A DNA stretch of 64,000 nt from Sceloporus undulatus (lineage: Eukaryota; Chordata; Lepidosauria; Squamata; Phrynosomatidae). The translations under genes and the position numbers were made by a program. This document shows, piece after piece, positions 44,241-55,895 of the stretch (positions are counted from its first letter, which is position 1; each line of letters opens with the position of its first letter). Where the stretch lies: the NCBI RefSeq assembly GCF_019175285.1, contig NC_056523.1:180946271-181010270 (forward strand), written 5' to 3'. Below the pieces are notes generated by a model that saw nothing but the letters and a program-made list of their open reading frames with translations, did no database searches and was not told where the DNA came from.

Positions 44241-45266
44241 CACGCTAACCCAGGGTTCCCAACCCATGGTCCCTAGGAAGTCCATTGATGGGCTTTAGGA
44301 GGGGTCTCTGAACCAGGCACACACAAAAAAAGTTTTGTCCCTTTTTATTACTATGAAAGTTGTCCCTATGGGAACGGGGGAGACTTTAAAAAAACATTAT
44401 TAAGTTATTGTATAACTCCAAACTAGTACAGAGTGACATAGGATGCTACTGTACATGGCCAGGTAATGTGAAGTTTTCATCAGGCTCTCAAAAAATTTGT
44501 GACACACCTTGCAAAAGTTTAAGAAGCACTGCTCTAATCACTGGTCCAAACTGGCTTTCAATGTGGGTACTTGGTGTTTTGTTTTTAATTGTCAAGCAGG
44601 GAGTTCACTTTGGAAAATTATCAACGCAAGTGGTTCTCTCACCACAGTCTCTCAACAAAGGGGAGGATCTGGCAGGGCTTTCCACCTCTGGATTTGATTA
44701 GGAGAAGAGATGAAGAATTTGCAGACACTCTGACTATGGTTTCATGTAAACCTTTATTCTCCCCTGCAGCCACAGGTGGATTTTCCTTTCTCCTCCAGAT
44801 TAGCCACCTGTAAGACAAGGTGAAAACAAGCAGGCTTCCAGATGTTGTTAGACTGAAACTCCCAGCGACCCCAGACAGCATAACTAAGAATAAGGAATGC
44901 TGGAAGCTGTAGTCCAACACCTCCTCCTACAATAGGTGGTCCATTTAGTTCTTTAAACCAGGCAGTGGTTTAAACTAGGCATGTTTCTTGCAAAGATATA
45001 CAAACTGTGTGTTAAAGTAGTTCATAATCTGTGCCAGTTCTGCAGTTTGTATAAATTAATCTATATGATCACATATACTTTGCTAGTCATTAAGGCTAGC
45101 AAAGATTTGAGACTAGAGTCCTGGCCTCCTTCCTATGCTAGCCATTTACTCCAGCCTATTTTGATGGGAGCATGATAGCAGTTTGCTCATTAGGGAAGTC
45201 TGGAGAACTGAAATGACGCTGGTGCCCTGTGGTTCCAAGTCCAGTGTTTCCCCTGCTATCCTTTCA
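44241..45266. other. IGFBP6: IGFBP6 intron 1, diverged MITE pieces
   Basis: 'cagggttcccaacccatggt' at about 44252 and 'ttaagaagcactgctcta' at 44520-44537 may be the ends of an old hAT element. 'aacaccttcc...gtagtcc' type words at 44850-44930 belong to the palindromic hAT-like MITE. No exon is seen. Confidence 0.35.
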
Positions 45267-45617
45267 AAGGAGTTTATCACACAGGAGGGAAGCGCATACA
45301 TCCCATGAATAAATGAGGATTAAATCCTATGAATATCCCACAAGAGCGGGATTGTTTTCATACGGCGTCACACTACATCACCATTATCCCAGCATTAACC
45401 TGTGAATAAAGCAGCCAAATCACACTGCTTTTTATTTTCAGGAAAATCCTGAAAATAAAAAGTGGTATGATTTGGCCACTTTATTCACAGGTTAATGCTG
45501 GGATAATGGTGAATTCGTGTGATGTCGTCTGAAAACAATCCCGCTCTTGTGGGATATTCACAGATTTAATACCCACTTATTCATGGGGTGCCGATGCTCC
45601 CGTGTGATAAACTCCTT
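45267..45617. mobile_element. 351-bp near-perfect foldback element
   Basis: The left arm starts 'aaggagtttatcacac' and the right arm ends 'gtgtgataaactcctt'. The centre is near 45442 ('tttattttcaggaaaatcc'). Matching blocks run through the whole length, for example 'cattatcccagcattaacct' against 'aggttaatgctgggataatg'. It has no coding sequence. The family and target duplication could not be settled. Confidence 0.85.
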
Positions 45618-45797
45618 AGACAGGTAAATTGCAGACTGTCTAATGTTCAAGACAAAGAGCCTGCCATTCCTATGAAGACTGGCAAAGTGCTGTTGACTCA
45701 CATGACATGGATGACCACAGTAGAAGTTAGCTAATGACATGGTTGGAGAAGCCCCATCTCATATTGCTTGCCCTGCATTTCTTGGAGGTACATCTAA

Positions 45798-46195
45798 TTG
45801 AGATGTACTGCATGGTGCAGTACTTGGGACTAGAGCTCTGGAAAAGATGAGGGTTTGAATTCCTGCTCAGCCATGGAAACCCAGTAGGTAACTTTGGGCA
45901 AGTCACCCTCTCGCTGGCTACTACCACACTGCAGAATTGATGCATTTTGACACCGCTTTAACAGTCATGGTTCCAGCCTATGGAATCCTGTTGTGGCACC
46001 AGAGCTCTCTGACAGAGAAGGCCAAATATTTCACAATACTACAAACCCCAGAATTCCATAGCATTGAGCGATGGTGGTTAAAGCAGTGTCAAACTGTATT
46101 AATTCTTCAGTGTAGATGCAGGCTCAGACTCTCTTATCTTGTGAAGAAATCCCTATGATAGAGTCACCATAAACTGCAATGACCTGAAGGGATAC
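45798..46195 (+). repeat. Sauria-type SINE split by a palindromic element
   Basis: The SINE head and body run from about 45798 to 45913 ('gggtttgaattcctgctcag', 'gggcaagtcaccctctc'). They resume at about 46126-46195 ('tgatagagtcaccataaac'). The palindromic element at 45914-46125 sits in the break. Confidence 0.8.
45914..46125. mobile_element. palindromic element inserted into a SINE
   Basis: 'cacactgcagaattgatgca' on the left and 'attcttcagtgtagatgca' on the right. The arms share 'cctatggaatcctg' and 'cagaattccatagc' as inverse matches. The flanking SINE is older than this insertion. Confidence 0.8.
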
Positions 46196-46329
46196 ATTAT
46201 CAAATATCAATAGAGTTCTCCCCAAAAGTTTAGATTCTGCAGATCAGCAAATGGTGTATATATACATGTATGTGGAATTTAGCCCTCCCTCAACACCAGG
46301 TTGTAAGCTACATTTCAAAGGAAGGAACT

Positions 46330-46425
46330 AGCAAAAACACCTCTTGAATATTCCTTGCCTAAGAAAACCCTATGAAAAATTAATATGGTCACTATAAGTC
46401 AATCGCCGACTTGGAGACACACACA
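46330..46425 (+). repeat. Sauria-type SINE, 3' part
   Basis: 'ttgcctaagaaaaccctatg' and 'gacttggagacacacaca' mark a short SINE tail. Confidence 0.55.
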
Positions 46426-46499
46426 TATTTAAATCCCGCCCAGTAGGCTTTTACTGTATTTGTTAAATTACTTTTTAAAGTTTAAAATACAGTCGGCTC

Positions 46500-46985
46500 T
46501 TCATATCCATGAAGAAGACTAGGACTTGGTAGGGCAGCTATGAAGGAAATAGACAAGATCCTGAAGTGTAAAGATGTATTATTAATGACTAAATTTGGGG
46601 TGGCCCATACCATTGTATTTCCCATTTCTGTTTATGGTTCCAAAAGCTGTAGAGTGAAGAAAGCAAAAAGTGCTGAAGAAGAGTACTAAGGATAACCTGG
46701 ACTGCTAAAAAGACAAATAAATGGGTCCTAGAGCAAATCAAACCTGAACTCTCCCTAGAAGCAAAGATGACTAAACTGAGACGGTTGTACTTTGGCTACA
46801 TCATGAGAAGACATGACTCACCAGAAAATACAATTATACTTAGCAAAATAGAGGGCAGCAGGAAAAGAGAAAGACTGCATTCCAGATGGATAGACTCAGA
46901 TCAAAGAAGCCTTGGATGCCCTGAGCTTGCAAACCCTGAACAGGGCTGTTGAGGATAGGGTGACTTGGAGGTCTATCGTTCATGG
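46500..46985 (+). mobile_element. Bov-B LINE 3' fragment
   Basis: Translated pieces include the Bov-B C-terminal block: KLRRLYFGYIMRRHDSPENT, then KIEGSRKRERLHSRWIDS. Upstream are the words for 'G R A A M K E I D K I L K'. The frame changes several times. It lies in IGFBP6 intron 1. Confidence 0.85.
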
Positions 46986-47255
46986 GGTCACATCAGGGAC
47001 TGCCTGAAGGAAGAGGCCCCTCCCTCCTTAACTGTCATCTCGGCCTCAGAGGGAGCGATCAGGCAGATCCAGCAACATCAGGGACTGCCTGAAGGACGAG
47101 ACTTCTCCCTCCTTTAACTGTCACATTGTATTTTGTATTGTATTGCAATTTTTTACTGTACACCGCTATGATCATTGCGGAATAGCGGTCTATAAATAAA
47201 ATGTATTATTATTATTGTTATTGTTGTTGTTGTTGTTATTATTATTATTATAAGG
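46986..47255 (+). mobile_element. L2-like LINE 3' end
   Basis: Two copies of 'catcagggactgcctgaagg' (from about 46991 and 47078) are followed by 'aatagcggtctataaataaa' and a long ATT microsatellite. This is the form of L2-like 3' ends in reptiles. Confidence 0.65.
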
Positions 47256-47339
47256 TGAAATCAGTTTGACAGCAGTTAACAACATCAGAGTAATAGTCAA
47301 TCCACAAACCAAAGGTACAGCAAGTCATTTGGAGAAGAA

Positions 47340-47560
47340 AACCAACAGAAGAACTTGCTTTGTTTCATGCACACAATTATTTAAAATATTATGTACAAAA
47401 TTACCTTCAGGCTAGGTTTATAAGATGTATAGGAAACAAAACAAATTTCATGTTTAGACTTCCCAGATTTCATTAAGTATATGCAAATATTCCAAAATAA
47501 ATAAATAAATCCCAAATACCTCTGGTCCCAAGGAGGCTCAACCTTAGAACTGATCAAATA
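47340..47560. mobile_element. pogo/Tigger-like transposon, partial
   Basis: 'ttgtttcatgcacacaatt', 'attaccttcaggctaggttt' and 'aggaggctcaacctt' belong to the family seen complete at 20513-20862. The left end is missing. Confidence 0.65.
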
Positions 47561-47574
47561 GGTCTTCTCTAGAC

Positions 47575-47715
47575 CTTGGGCAAGTCACACTCTTTCAGCC
47601 TCAGAAGATGACAGCGGCAAACCCCCTCTGAAGAAACTTGCCAAGAAAACCCTATGATAGGTTCCTCTTAGGGTTGCCATAAGTTGGAAATAACTTGGAG
47701 GCACGCAACAACAAC
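47575..47715 (+). repeat. Sauria-type SINE, 3' part
   Basis: 'gggcaagtcacactctttca', 'accctatgataggttcctc' and 'taacttggaggcacgcaaca' form the body and tail without a head. Confidence 0.8.
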
Positions 47716-48664
47716 AAAGTTGGAACCAGCCAACATAATGTCAGCCTAGGTGCCATGGCATTCAACTCTACAAGACTGTACAACAAAATTCTTCCAGAAT
47801 CCCTTACTGAGGCATATATGAGCAACAAAACTGAGAGAAAAGGAGAGAGCAGATAAGTTTCCTTCATGAGATACCCCCAGCATTTTAAAAAAAGCATAGA
47901 TTTTTAAGTTCAGTCCTGAAAACAGAAATCATTAGTAGTTGATGATAAAACAAACTATAGATGTTTCAGAAGAAGGTGGTTCAATATCTTTTATTTACCT
48001 ATGCTTTCTTACTTACTTAGTGTAGTTTAGTTGTTTCATTTCACATGTGCATGTTGTTAGGCTGGGAGGTGGGAAGTTTATTGTAATATGTTGAATTGCT
48101 CTTCTTTTCTATGGTGCAATGCCTATTCTTTCCATGTTATATCTGCCTCTGATACCACTTTTTTTTTGTTTTTTGTTAAAGAAGTAATGCCAAGGACAAT
48201 ATCTACTTTGTTAACTGAGGCATCCTGTGTTAATGTAATGAGAAGCAGAGTGTAAATAATTTTTAACAAGTAAGCAAGCAACATGGACCACCCATTATGC
48301 ACAGATTTGTGGTGGAGCAACTTCTCTGCCCATGGCCTGCCCATGAAACCCAGCTATAACCACTGGCTGGAAATTCATGGAACAACAGAATGGGAAGTTC
48401 CTCAGGCCTCTGGCTCTGCAAAACTGTTATGTATTCCACTCAATCCTGAGTTTTTTCCAAATGTACGGTAGGTCCTCAGATATTGTTAGATGTCAGCTCT
48501 CATCAACCTTAGATAGCAGGACCAATAGTCAAGGACTCTGGGAACTGTAGTCCAACATAATCTGGAAACCTATTTTTGAAAACCACTGGATGGCTCACAA
48601 AAGGAAGCGGCACCTTTCAGGATCTAATTTATAAGTGTGCAGCAAGAACATGATAACCTTCAAT

Positions 48665-48805
48665 CCAGTGGCTCCCAAACTTTGATCCTCCAGATGTTTT
48701 GGAGCTCAACTCCCAGAAGCCCTAGCCAGCTTGGTCAACAGCCAGAAATCCCAGGATCTGAAGTCCAAAATATCTGGAGGACCAAAATTTGGGGACAATG
48801 GTTCT
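48665..48805. mobile_element. hAT-like palindromic MITE
   Basis: 'ccagtggctcccaaactttg' and 'atttggggacaatggttc' are the ends. The inner arms 'tcctccagatgttttgga' and 'tccaaaatatctggagga' are inverse copies. Flanking 'cttcaatc' and 'ttctaatc' may be a decayed 8-bp duplication. Confidence 0.7.
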
Positions 48806-49015
48806 AATCTACCAGAAGCAAAAGGCTCACCTAGAAAGGGCACAAGGGAGAGCAGCAGCAGGAACAACCTGAAAGTTAAGACTTTGTCTAATATGTTACA
48901 ATGGTCTCAGAAAAGGATAATGAACAGAAAACTACAAAAAACATTTTGATTTTATTTTTTTAAAAGCTCCAATTCCAGGAAATATAAATCAGTATAAAGA
49001 AGTATAAAAGGAGGG

Positions 49016-49130
49016 GCGTGTGCCTTCAAGTTGCCTGTCGATTTACAACAACCCATTAATTTCATAGAGTTTTCACAAGTCAGGAATATTCAGAGGTGGT
49101 TTTGCCAGTTCCTTCCTCTAAAATATAGCC
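49016..49130 (-). repeat. SINE or Bov-B tail, minus strand
   Basis: 'gtgtgccttcaagttgcctg' and 'tcatagagttttcacaagtc' resemble the tail region of the SINE family in reverse. Only a part is present. Confidence 0.55.
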
Positions 49131-49951
49131 ACACACATGTAAAAGAAGGATGTCTTTGAAAGCATGCATCAGGTCATCCTGCCTGATGTGTACCTTCCAA
49201 GCTCTTAGGCATGTAGTTATCCAGCACTGGTCAGCCCCCGTCCACTTCCTCACCCTCATGAACTGTGATATCTATTCCCCTTAACTCTTTCAAAAAGGGA
49301 TCCATCCACAGGCAAAAGTGTGCGTGTGGATATATAAGGTATGTGCAAATTCTCCACATCTGGGATAAAGTCCTCAGATTGCTCAGAGCAGTTATTAATA
49401 GTAGGAGCTGAGCCTTCTGCCCTTCCTCTGGTTAACTGAATGGTCCTATCCCACCTTTAAGCTCCACCGGATTTGCTCATCTATAGTACCTATGACTGGT
49501 TCTGGTGTAGCTGTTTACTGGCCCAAATTAATTTGTGTAGAAAGTAAAAGGAGGCCTAAACCAGCATCACAGAAAAGATTCCAGGGAAGGAAATATCAGC
49601 AATTTCTCTCTCTCTCTCTCTTTCTTTTTAAACCATTGCCCTAATAGTTTGTGTATATCTATCCTTTAAAAATAAGTTACTGTATATACTCATATATAAA
49701 TCTAGAAATTTTAGTTTAAAAATGGACCCAAAAAACCTGAGTTGACCTATCAATGTAAGTTAAGTATCATACAAGTTTAACTCTTAAATAAAAAAGGAAC
49801 CATCCCCTGGTGAAAGGCAAGAGTGTGATCTGTCCTGGAACCACTGACATCCCATACTCTCTCATCCCTTCACCCTTTAGTCTCAGCACAGTTATGCCTG
49901 CCAGAATTTTTTAAGTTCTTTGCATCCTTTCCTTTGCTTTATCCTTTAGAT

Positions 49952-50312
49952 CAGGGGTAGGCAACCTTTTTGAGCCGAGGGCCGGGTTGTTGTCCCTCAG
50001 ACAACTGGGGGGCCGAAGCCAAAAAATAAATAATTAAATAATTTTTTAAAAAATTAAATATATAAATAAACCAGGACAAATGTAGGACAAAATTTTCAAA
50101 TGGAAGACACTTTTTTTAAAAAAATGGAGGACACGCGAAAAAATTTGCTGATTTTTTAAAAAATGTTAATATAAATGCATGTTTCTGAGGCTTCTATAGA
50201 CAATTGCCCCTCAAAGGTCCCAGTGGCAATCGGCGGCAGGACCAGGCTGGGGCCGGTCCCAAGGCCTTGCCGGGCCACATCTGGCCCGCGGGCCGCAGGT
50301 TGCCTACCCCTG
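49952..50312 (+). mobile_element. hAT MITE with exact 8-bp target duplication
   Basis: The inverted ends are 'caggggtaggcaaccttttt' and 'caggttgcctacccctg'. CTTTAGAT is repeated exactly at 49944-49951 and 50313-50320. It is 361 bp with an AT-rich middle and GC-rich flanks ('gggccacatctggcccgcgg'). It has no coding capacity. It lies in IGFBP6 intron 1. Confidence 0.95.
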
Positions 50313-50320
50313 CTTTAGAT

Positions 50321-51184
50321 CGTTTGTTACATGCCCTTAGGTTTTATTCTCGACCTATCCACAGGTCATATCAAAATCCATAATTTTGGCTTCCAAACCA
50401 ACCCTCATATGAGGTCACCTTATAGTCAAGTATACATGGTAATGCAAATTCTCTTATTGCCTCAGCTTTGTTTATGAGCATTTGCACACATGGGAGTGAG
50501 CCAGCACCTCACTCTCCATCCACCACCTGGCATTACGTGGTTCACTTTTGACTCTCTTAAGAGCAAGCAATGTAAATTGCAAATAACCAGTTTGCAGGCT
50601 TCTGTTATGGTGAACGTTTAAGCTGCAAACAAAGCAATTTTAAAGGCTCTATTCCTAGACAGAGTTTGGGCACAGTACCAGAGATATAGACATTTTTCTT
50701 TGGGTTGCCACCGAACAGTTCTAGACAGAGCTCACAAGCAACAATGGTCTTAAATCGCAGCACCATTTCTGATCATAAATCTAGGTCAGTAAAAGAAGGG
50801 ACAAGGCCAACACTGCTGCAAGTTCCAAACTTTTGCTAGCATTAATGTTACACAATTCAAGCCCAAGTTCTCCCTTCCCAAGATGTCTCTGTCCACCGCA
50901 GAAACTAGTAGATACTTGCATTCAGCAAAGCAAAAGCCACAAAGAACTCATAGGAGCCCTCCCATGGCTGGCTGGCTGGCTGCAATCCCTTTAGGGCATA
51001 GGTGTCTCATGGGGAAGGGCTGGAGCCCTACCAAGATCTGGACATCTGTATGTATGAGCGTGTGTAAATGGAAATGGAAAAGCCAAGCAGAAGTTAAATT
51101 TTTATTTAATAAGGGTGTGGGATCTTGTAGAGTTGCCCTCCCTCATGGAAGTTGAGGCTTTGGGCAGCAGGCACCATCTTTGAG
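50321..51184. other. IGFBP6: IGFBP6 intron 1, no feature seen
   Basis: No exon, SINE or LINE is recognised. A 90-codon frame at 50883-51155 has no family resemblance. Confidence 0.45.
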
Positions 51185-51365
51185 CCCTTTCACACTACAC
51201 AGCTGTAGTACTATGATTCCACTTCAATTGCCACAACTGCATCCTAGAGAATCCTGGGAGGTTTGGAGTTTGGTTGGAGGCATCGAAGGAGCTCTCAAGC
51301 CCTTCCTTTAAACTCCACAGGATTTAACCATGGTAGTTAAAGTGGAATCATAGCACTATAACACC
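51185..51365. mobile_element. diverged palindromic element
   Basis: 'tagtactatgattccacttc' on the left and 'gtggaatcatagcactata' on the right are inverse copies, with 'agagaatcctgggaggtttg' between. A subfamily of the window's palindromic element. Confidence 0.7.
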
Positions 51366-51481
51366 CTGATGCCAAAGGACTCTTTCTCTACAACATGTCG
51401 ACATCTTGTTCTCTGGAAGAGAGGAACCGTTCTCATCCCGAAACGAACATGCAATACCTCACCTGCACACAAGAGATGGCT

Positions 51482-51830
51482 ACAGGTTGAGTCTCCCTTA
51501 TCTGGTATTCAGAAATTGGAAATATTCCAACAACCCAAACATTTTTCATGGGTGGTTGAGATAGTGACACTTTGGCTTTCTGATGGTTCAGTGTATACAA
51601 ACTTTCTTTCATGCACAAAATTATTTAAAACATTGTCTAAAATTACCTTCAGGTGATGTGTAGTAAGCTCCATATGAATGCTGTGTTTAGACTTGGGTCC
51701 CATCTCCAAGATATCTCATTATGTACATATATGCAAATACATGCATTCCAAAATCTAGAAAAACCTTCAAAATCCAAAACACTTTGGGTCTCAAGGATTT
51801 TGGATAAGGGAGATTCAACTTGTACTACTT
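51482..51830 (+). mobile_element. pogo/Tigger-like non-autonomous DNA transposon
   Basis: The left end is 'acaggttgagtctcccttat' and the right end 'taagggagattcaacttgta'. The right-end word is repeated once more at 51839-51858, a small local duplication. Confidence 0.85.
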
Positions 51831-52064
51831 GTACTACAAGGGAGATTCAACTTGTACTGGGGACAAGAAAGAAGAGCAAACCTTTAGAAGAGGGAAGAAG
51901 CAGGGCTCAAGAAGTTTACAAAACACTTCTTAGAAAAGCCAGCAGCAACTATACATTCATTATAACATCCAAAATCCACAAAACAGTGGTACCTTCAATA
52001 GACCAATCAAAATGTACAAAATAGATATTGCATGCTTGTGCATTATGGTTGGTCCCATCAATCC

Positions 52065-52150
52065 ACTGTTTTATTTATTTACTGTATTTACTGTATTTAT
52101 ATCCCACTCTTCAGCCCTAAATGCTCTCAGAGTGGCTTACAGATAGTTAT
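52065..52150 (-). mobile_element. L2-like LINE 3' end, minus strand
   Basis: 'tttatttactgtatttatat' and 'ctcagagtggcttacag' are the reverse of the usual 'gtaagccgctctgag ... tataaata' ending. A second copy of the same end is at 55381-55470. Confidence 0.6.
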
Positions 52151-52648
52151 TCAGACGGTTTTGTGGATTATCGTTATTGTACTTTGCTACATGGCCAACA
52201 GGATTACCCTTGGGTATGTTTACACATTTATGAGAGAGCCGTGGTGCCTTTTACCACATTATCTCCTCTCTTCTTGTTTGCTTATGGAATCCCCACTGCT
52301 TCTGTACTGAAGGAGAAGAGCCTTTAGAAAAGCAGAGAACAGCCTGCTTCACTGTTTCAAGACTAAACATCTGTGTAAAGAACAAGAGCGATGGAAGCTT
52401 CTAGTCCACAGGGTGGCACGTACATCATCTCTGCAAGACCAGATGAACATTTGTGCCTTTTCAAAGCTAAAGACCACTAAGCAGTGAATGGCAACCCAGA
52501 GCAAAATGATTTTTAAAGCACAGCCACAAGGCAACATCCTTCCAATCAATCAATCAGTATCATGCTTTCGAAGGCAGTTAACCCCACCGTCTTGAAGAGG
52601 TTGACACACATTTCCTCAGTAAAATTTGATCCCGGCTAACAGAGAGCT

Positions 52649-53030
52649 AGCATTGACTGGCATAGTGCCTAGGACACTGGAAGACCAGAGTTCGAATCCC
52701 AACTTGGCCATGGCAACCCACTGGATCATACTGTCTCAGCCCCAGAGGATAGCAAAAGCAAACCCCCTTTGAAATAACTTGCCAATAAAAACCTCTGATC
52801 AGTTTACCTTAGGGAATGACTTAGCGGCACACAACAACAACAAATCATGAGACCGGTAGTGATTTGAGCATTGGACTACAACTCTGGAGATGAGGATTTG
52901 AATCTCCACTCAGTCATGGGAACCTTCTGGGGGATCTTGGGCAAGTCACACTTTCTCAGCACCAGTAAACCCCAAAGCCTTAGGATAGCCATAAGTCAGA
53001 AAGGACTTGAAGGCACACAATACCAGCAGA
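52649..53030 (+). repeat. two Sauria-type SINEs in direct tandem
   Basis: The first runs from about 52649 to 52840 ('ccagagttcgaatcccaact', 'gcggcacacaacaacaaca'). The second runs from 52850 to 53030 ('gaggatttgaatctccactc', 'gacttgaaggcacacaata'). The spacing and order suggest one inserted at the tail of the other. Confidence 0.85.
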
Positions 53031-53140
53031 TGAATTCACCACCCATCTTGAAACAACTATTTCTGTTGGAAAAGCACTTGCAGCCCTCCCAGTGGGTCTC
53101 CCCTCTGTGGCCAAAGAGGGTCTTAGCAAGGCAGGAGCAG

Positions 53141-54235
53141 GGTGACCAGATGTCCTAACCTCAAAGGAGGACAATGCATTTCCAAATGAAGGACATTTAA
53201 AACAAAACATAGGACAATACAAACTAAAAGCTTAAAACACTCATATAAAGATCAATTCATGCTTCTTAGTCCTGCTCCAAAGGGAAAACATTTTGGAATG
53301 AATAGAAGGCTGAAATAGAGGCCATGTCCTGCAAAAGGAGGACCTCTGGCCAAGGTAAACAAATGTCATAACCCCAAGGGAGGACAAGGCTCCACAAAAT
53401 GTAGGACAGTCAAGAAAAATTTAGGACAGGACCAAAGAAAACCTGCCAACACTATAGACATATAAACTATGGGGATTCCTGGGATTCTTCCTGGATAGAA
53501 GGCTGAAATGGAGGACATGTCCTGGAAAAAGGAGGATCTCTGGTCCAGAGTGACCAGATGTATTATCCCCAAAGGAAGACAAGGCACTGTAGTATAAAAT
53601 GTAGAATACTAAAAAAAAAAAAAAAATGGAGGAGATGACCAAATCAAAGCTCAAACTCTATTAAATTCATGCTTTTTAGTGCTGCTCTAAAGGACAGGTC
53701 TTGGAAAAGGAGGACTTCTGCTCATCTTGGGGCAGGGTAGGCAGATGTTCTAACCCCAAGGGAACGCAAAGCACCCCCAAAATGTAGGAAAGTCAAGAAA
53801 AATGTAGGGTGTGACCAAATCAAAGATAGAAATGCTCATCTAAATATAAAGTCCTGCTTCTTAGTCATGCTCCAAAGGAAGGAATTCCTTCTGGACAGAA
53901 GGCAGGAATGAAAAATGTGTCCTGGAAAACAAGGACCTCTGCTCATCCTGGGGAAGAGGACCAGACATCCCAACCCTAAAGGAGGACAAGGCACCCTAAA
54001 ATGTAGGGCATAACAAGAAAAATGGGAGATGTGACCAAATCAAAGGTAAAACCACTCATCTAAAAATCAAGGTGCAGGGCTTTAGATTTAGATGAGTGGT
54101 TTTAGCTTTGATTTGGTCCTGTCTTAGTGGTGCTCCAAAGGGAAGACCCTTGGGGGGATTCCTCCTAGAAGGGAGGCTGCAGTGGAGGAAGGTGAGACAC
54201 TGCAAAAATGTAGGAAAGTCAAGAGAAAAAGGGAC
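53141..54235 (+). repeat. tandem array of a roughly 200-bp unit, forward
   Basis: Five unit starts are visible near 53141, 53353, 53550, 53736 and 53957. Each has 'gaccagatgt' or similar, then 'ccccaaaggaggacaagg', 'aaaatgtaggacagtcaaga', 'tcatgcttcttagtcctgct' and 'acatgtcctggaaaaggagg'. The period varies from about 186 to 221 bp. The end (from about 54055) turns back on itself. The unit resembles the tip-to-tip ends of a hAT-like element. The frames inside are repeat-derived. Confidence 0.85.
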
Positions 54236-54289
54236 CTACTAAAACAAATGACAGCACTTGCCCATAGGGAAACCGTACTTGCCCATAGA

Positions 54290-54370
54290 GGATCTTTGGG
54301 GAATACTTGCCCATAGAGCAGGCCTGCACAACATATGGCCCAGGGGCCGCATGCGTTCCGCCAAAGGATT
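54290..54370. other. possible end of a hAT-like element
   Basis: 'gcctgcacaacatatggccc' and 'aggggccgcatgcgttccg' resemble one end of a common amniote hAT element. The partner end was not found. Three copies of 'acttgcccataga' or similar precede it. Confidence 0.35.
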
Positions 54371-54654
54371 TCAGGTGGCCTGTGAAGATGTGGAACAACT
54401 TCAAGGGTCCTCCACTGCCCAGCTTTCTCCCAAGGAGAAGGAGGGGTGGAGGAGGACAACAGGCAAACATTTGTCCTACAAAGCTCCTCCTCTACCTGGT
54501 TTTGGTGGAGGAGGAGAAAGAGAGGCAAACATTCGCCCCTCAAGGCTCCTCCATCGCTTGGCCTTCTCTTGAGGAGAATGCCAGGTAGAAGTGGAGGAGG
54601 ATGGGATTAGTATTAATTAATTGATTCTAATTAATATTATGATTAAAACTTATC

Positions 54655-54905
54655 TGTGGCCCTAAGAAGTTTAGGTCCTCATATGAACTGGCCCAGGCTC
54701 TGAGATCTGCAGGAGAGGCCGTTCTTTCCATCTCACCACCATCACAAACACGGTTGGTGAGGATGCAAGGGAGGGCCTTCTCGGTGGCTGCCCCTAGACT
54801 CTGGAACTCCCTGCCCAGAGATCAGAACGGCTCCCTCCTTGATGTCCTTCGGCCGGAAGGTGAAGACCTACATGTTCACACAGGCATCTAGGGAACTGCT
54901 ATATG
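54655..54905 (+). mobile_element. L2-like LINE, C-terminal end of the ORF
   Basis: The + strand encodes RSAGEAVLSISPPSQTRLVR then MQGRAFSVAAPRLWNSLPRD and HVHTGI. The block GRAFSVAAPRLWNSLP is the familiar end of L2-type reverse-transcriptase ORFs. Confidence 0.8.
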
Positions 54906-54949
54906 ACAGGCTGGGATGTTGGACCATTTTTAAAAAATGGATGCAATAT

Positions 54950-55265
54950 ATATATCAACAGCAGCTTCATTTATATACCACTTCATACCAGCTAAGCAGT
55001 CTCTAAGTGGTTTACAACTGTGAGCTAATTACCCCAACAAGCTGGATACTCATTTTAGCAAACTTGGAAGGATGCAGGCTGAGTCGACCCTGAGCCCCTG
55101 GCTGGGATTGAACTCACAACCTGTTTTAATGTCATAACAATCTCATTCCCTTCAAATGTACTGTTTCCTTTTTTTTTAAATTGCACCGAAGCTGCTCTGA
55201 GTCCCAGTGGCGAGAAAAGAGTGGGGTACAAATAAATGTAATAATAATAATAATAATAATAACAA
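54950..55265 (+). mobile_element. LINE 3' untranslated pieces and ATA microsatellite
   Basis: 'actcattttagcaaacttgg' with 'ggctgggattgaactcacaa' is a common reptile LINE or SINE tail. It is followed by an L2-type ending ('gctgctctgagtcccagtgg', 'gggtacaaataaatg') and ATA/ACA repeats. Confidence 0.6.
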
Positions 55266-55380
55266 CAACAATAAGGGGGTGATGAAGAGCACTGGCAAGG
55301 GGTATAGAAATGCCCTTGCTGTGGCTCAGGGTCCACTCAGGCATCCTTTTGCAGGATGCTAAAATGAGTCCCCAGCTTGC

Positions 55381-55852
55381 TTGTTTATTTATTTATTTAT
55401 TTGGAGTATTTATACCTTGTCCTTCAGCCCTAAAGGCTCTCAGAGCGGCTTATGATTATTATTATTATTAAATTTTTATTGAAGCAAAAAAACAAAAACA
55501 ATCACAAACAAGAAACATAACATAAATACATTTCACCGGTCGTCTTCCTAAACTGTACAAATGAAAATTCTTGCTAGCTATAATCTCATAACTCCTAATC
55601 CTTTTAGATAAATATTGTCAAAAACTGAATTACACTTTTTAATTTATCAAGACCAATACTCAATATACTCCTGGATTGCTCAGAGTTATCAAATCCATAT
55701 TTGGGCAGTGATCCAAAGTATTTACAGATTTAGATTATTATCTATATTCAGCCCTATACTTATACCTTTTAAAATAAACATCACAACTGCAATTATTATT
55801 ATTTTTAATTAGATTTAATTAAATTAAATTTAACCCTACCCTCAGGCTTACA

Positions 55853-55895
<43 letters not shown>

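Noticed and set aside
53141-54235. Regular repeat and spacer pattern considered as CRISPR-like
   Set aside because: The whole roughly 200-bp unit repeats with no distinct spacers. The genome is a vertebrate's, and the array is a tandem repeat.
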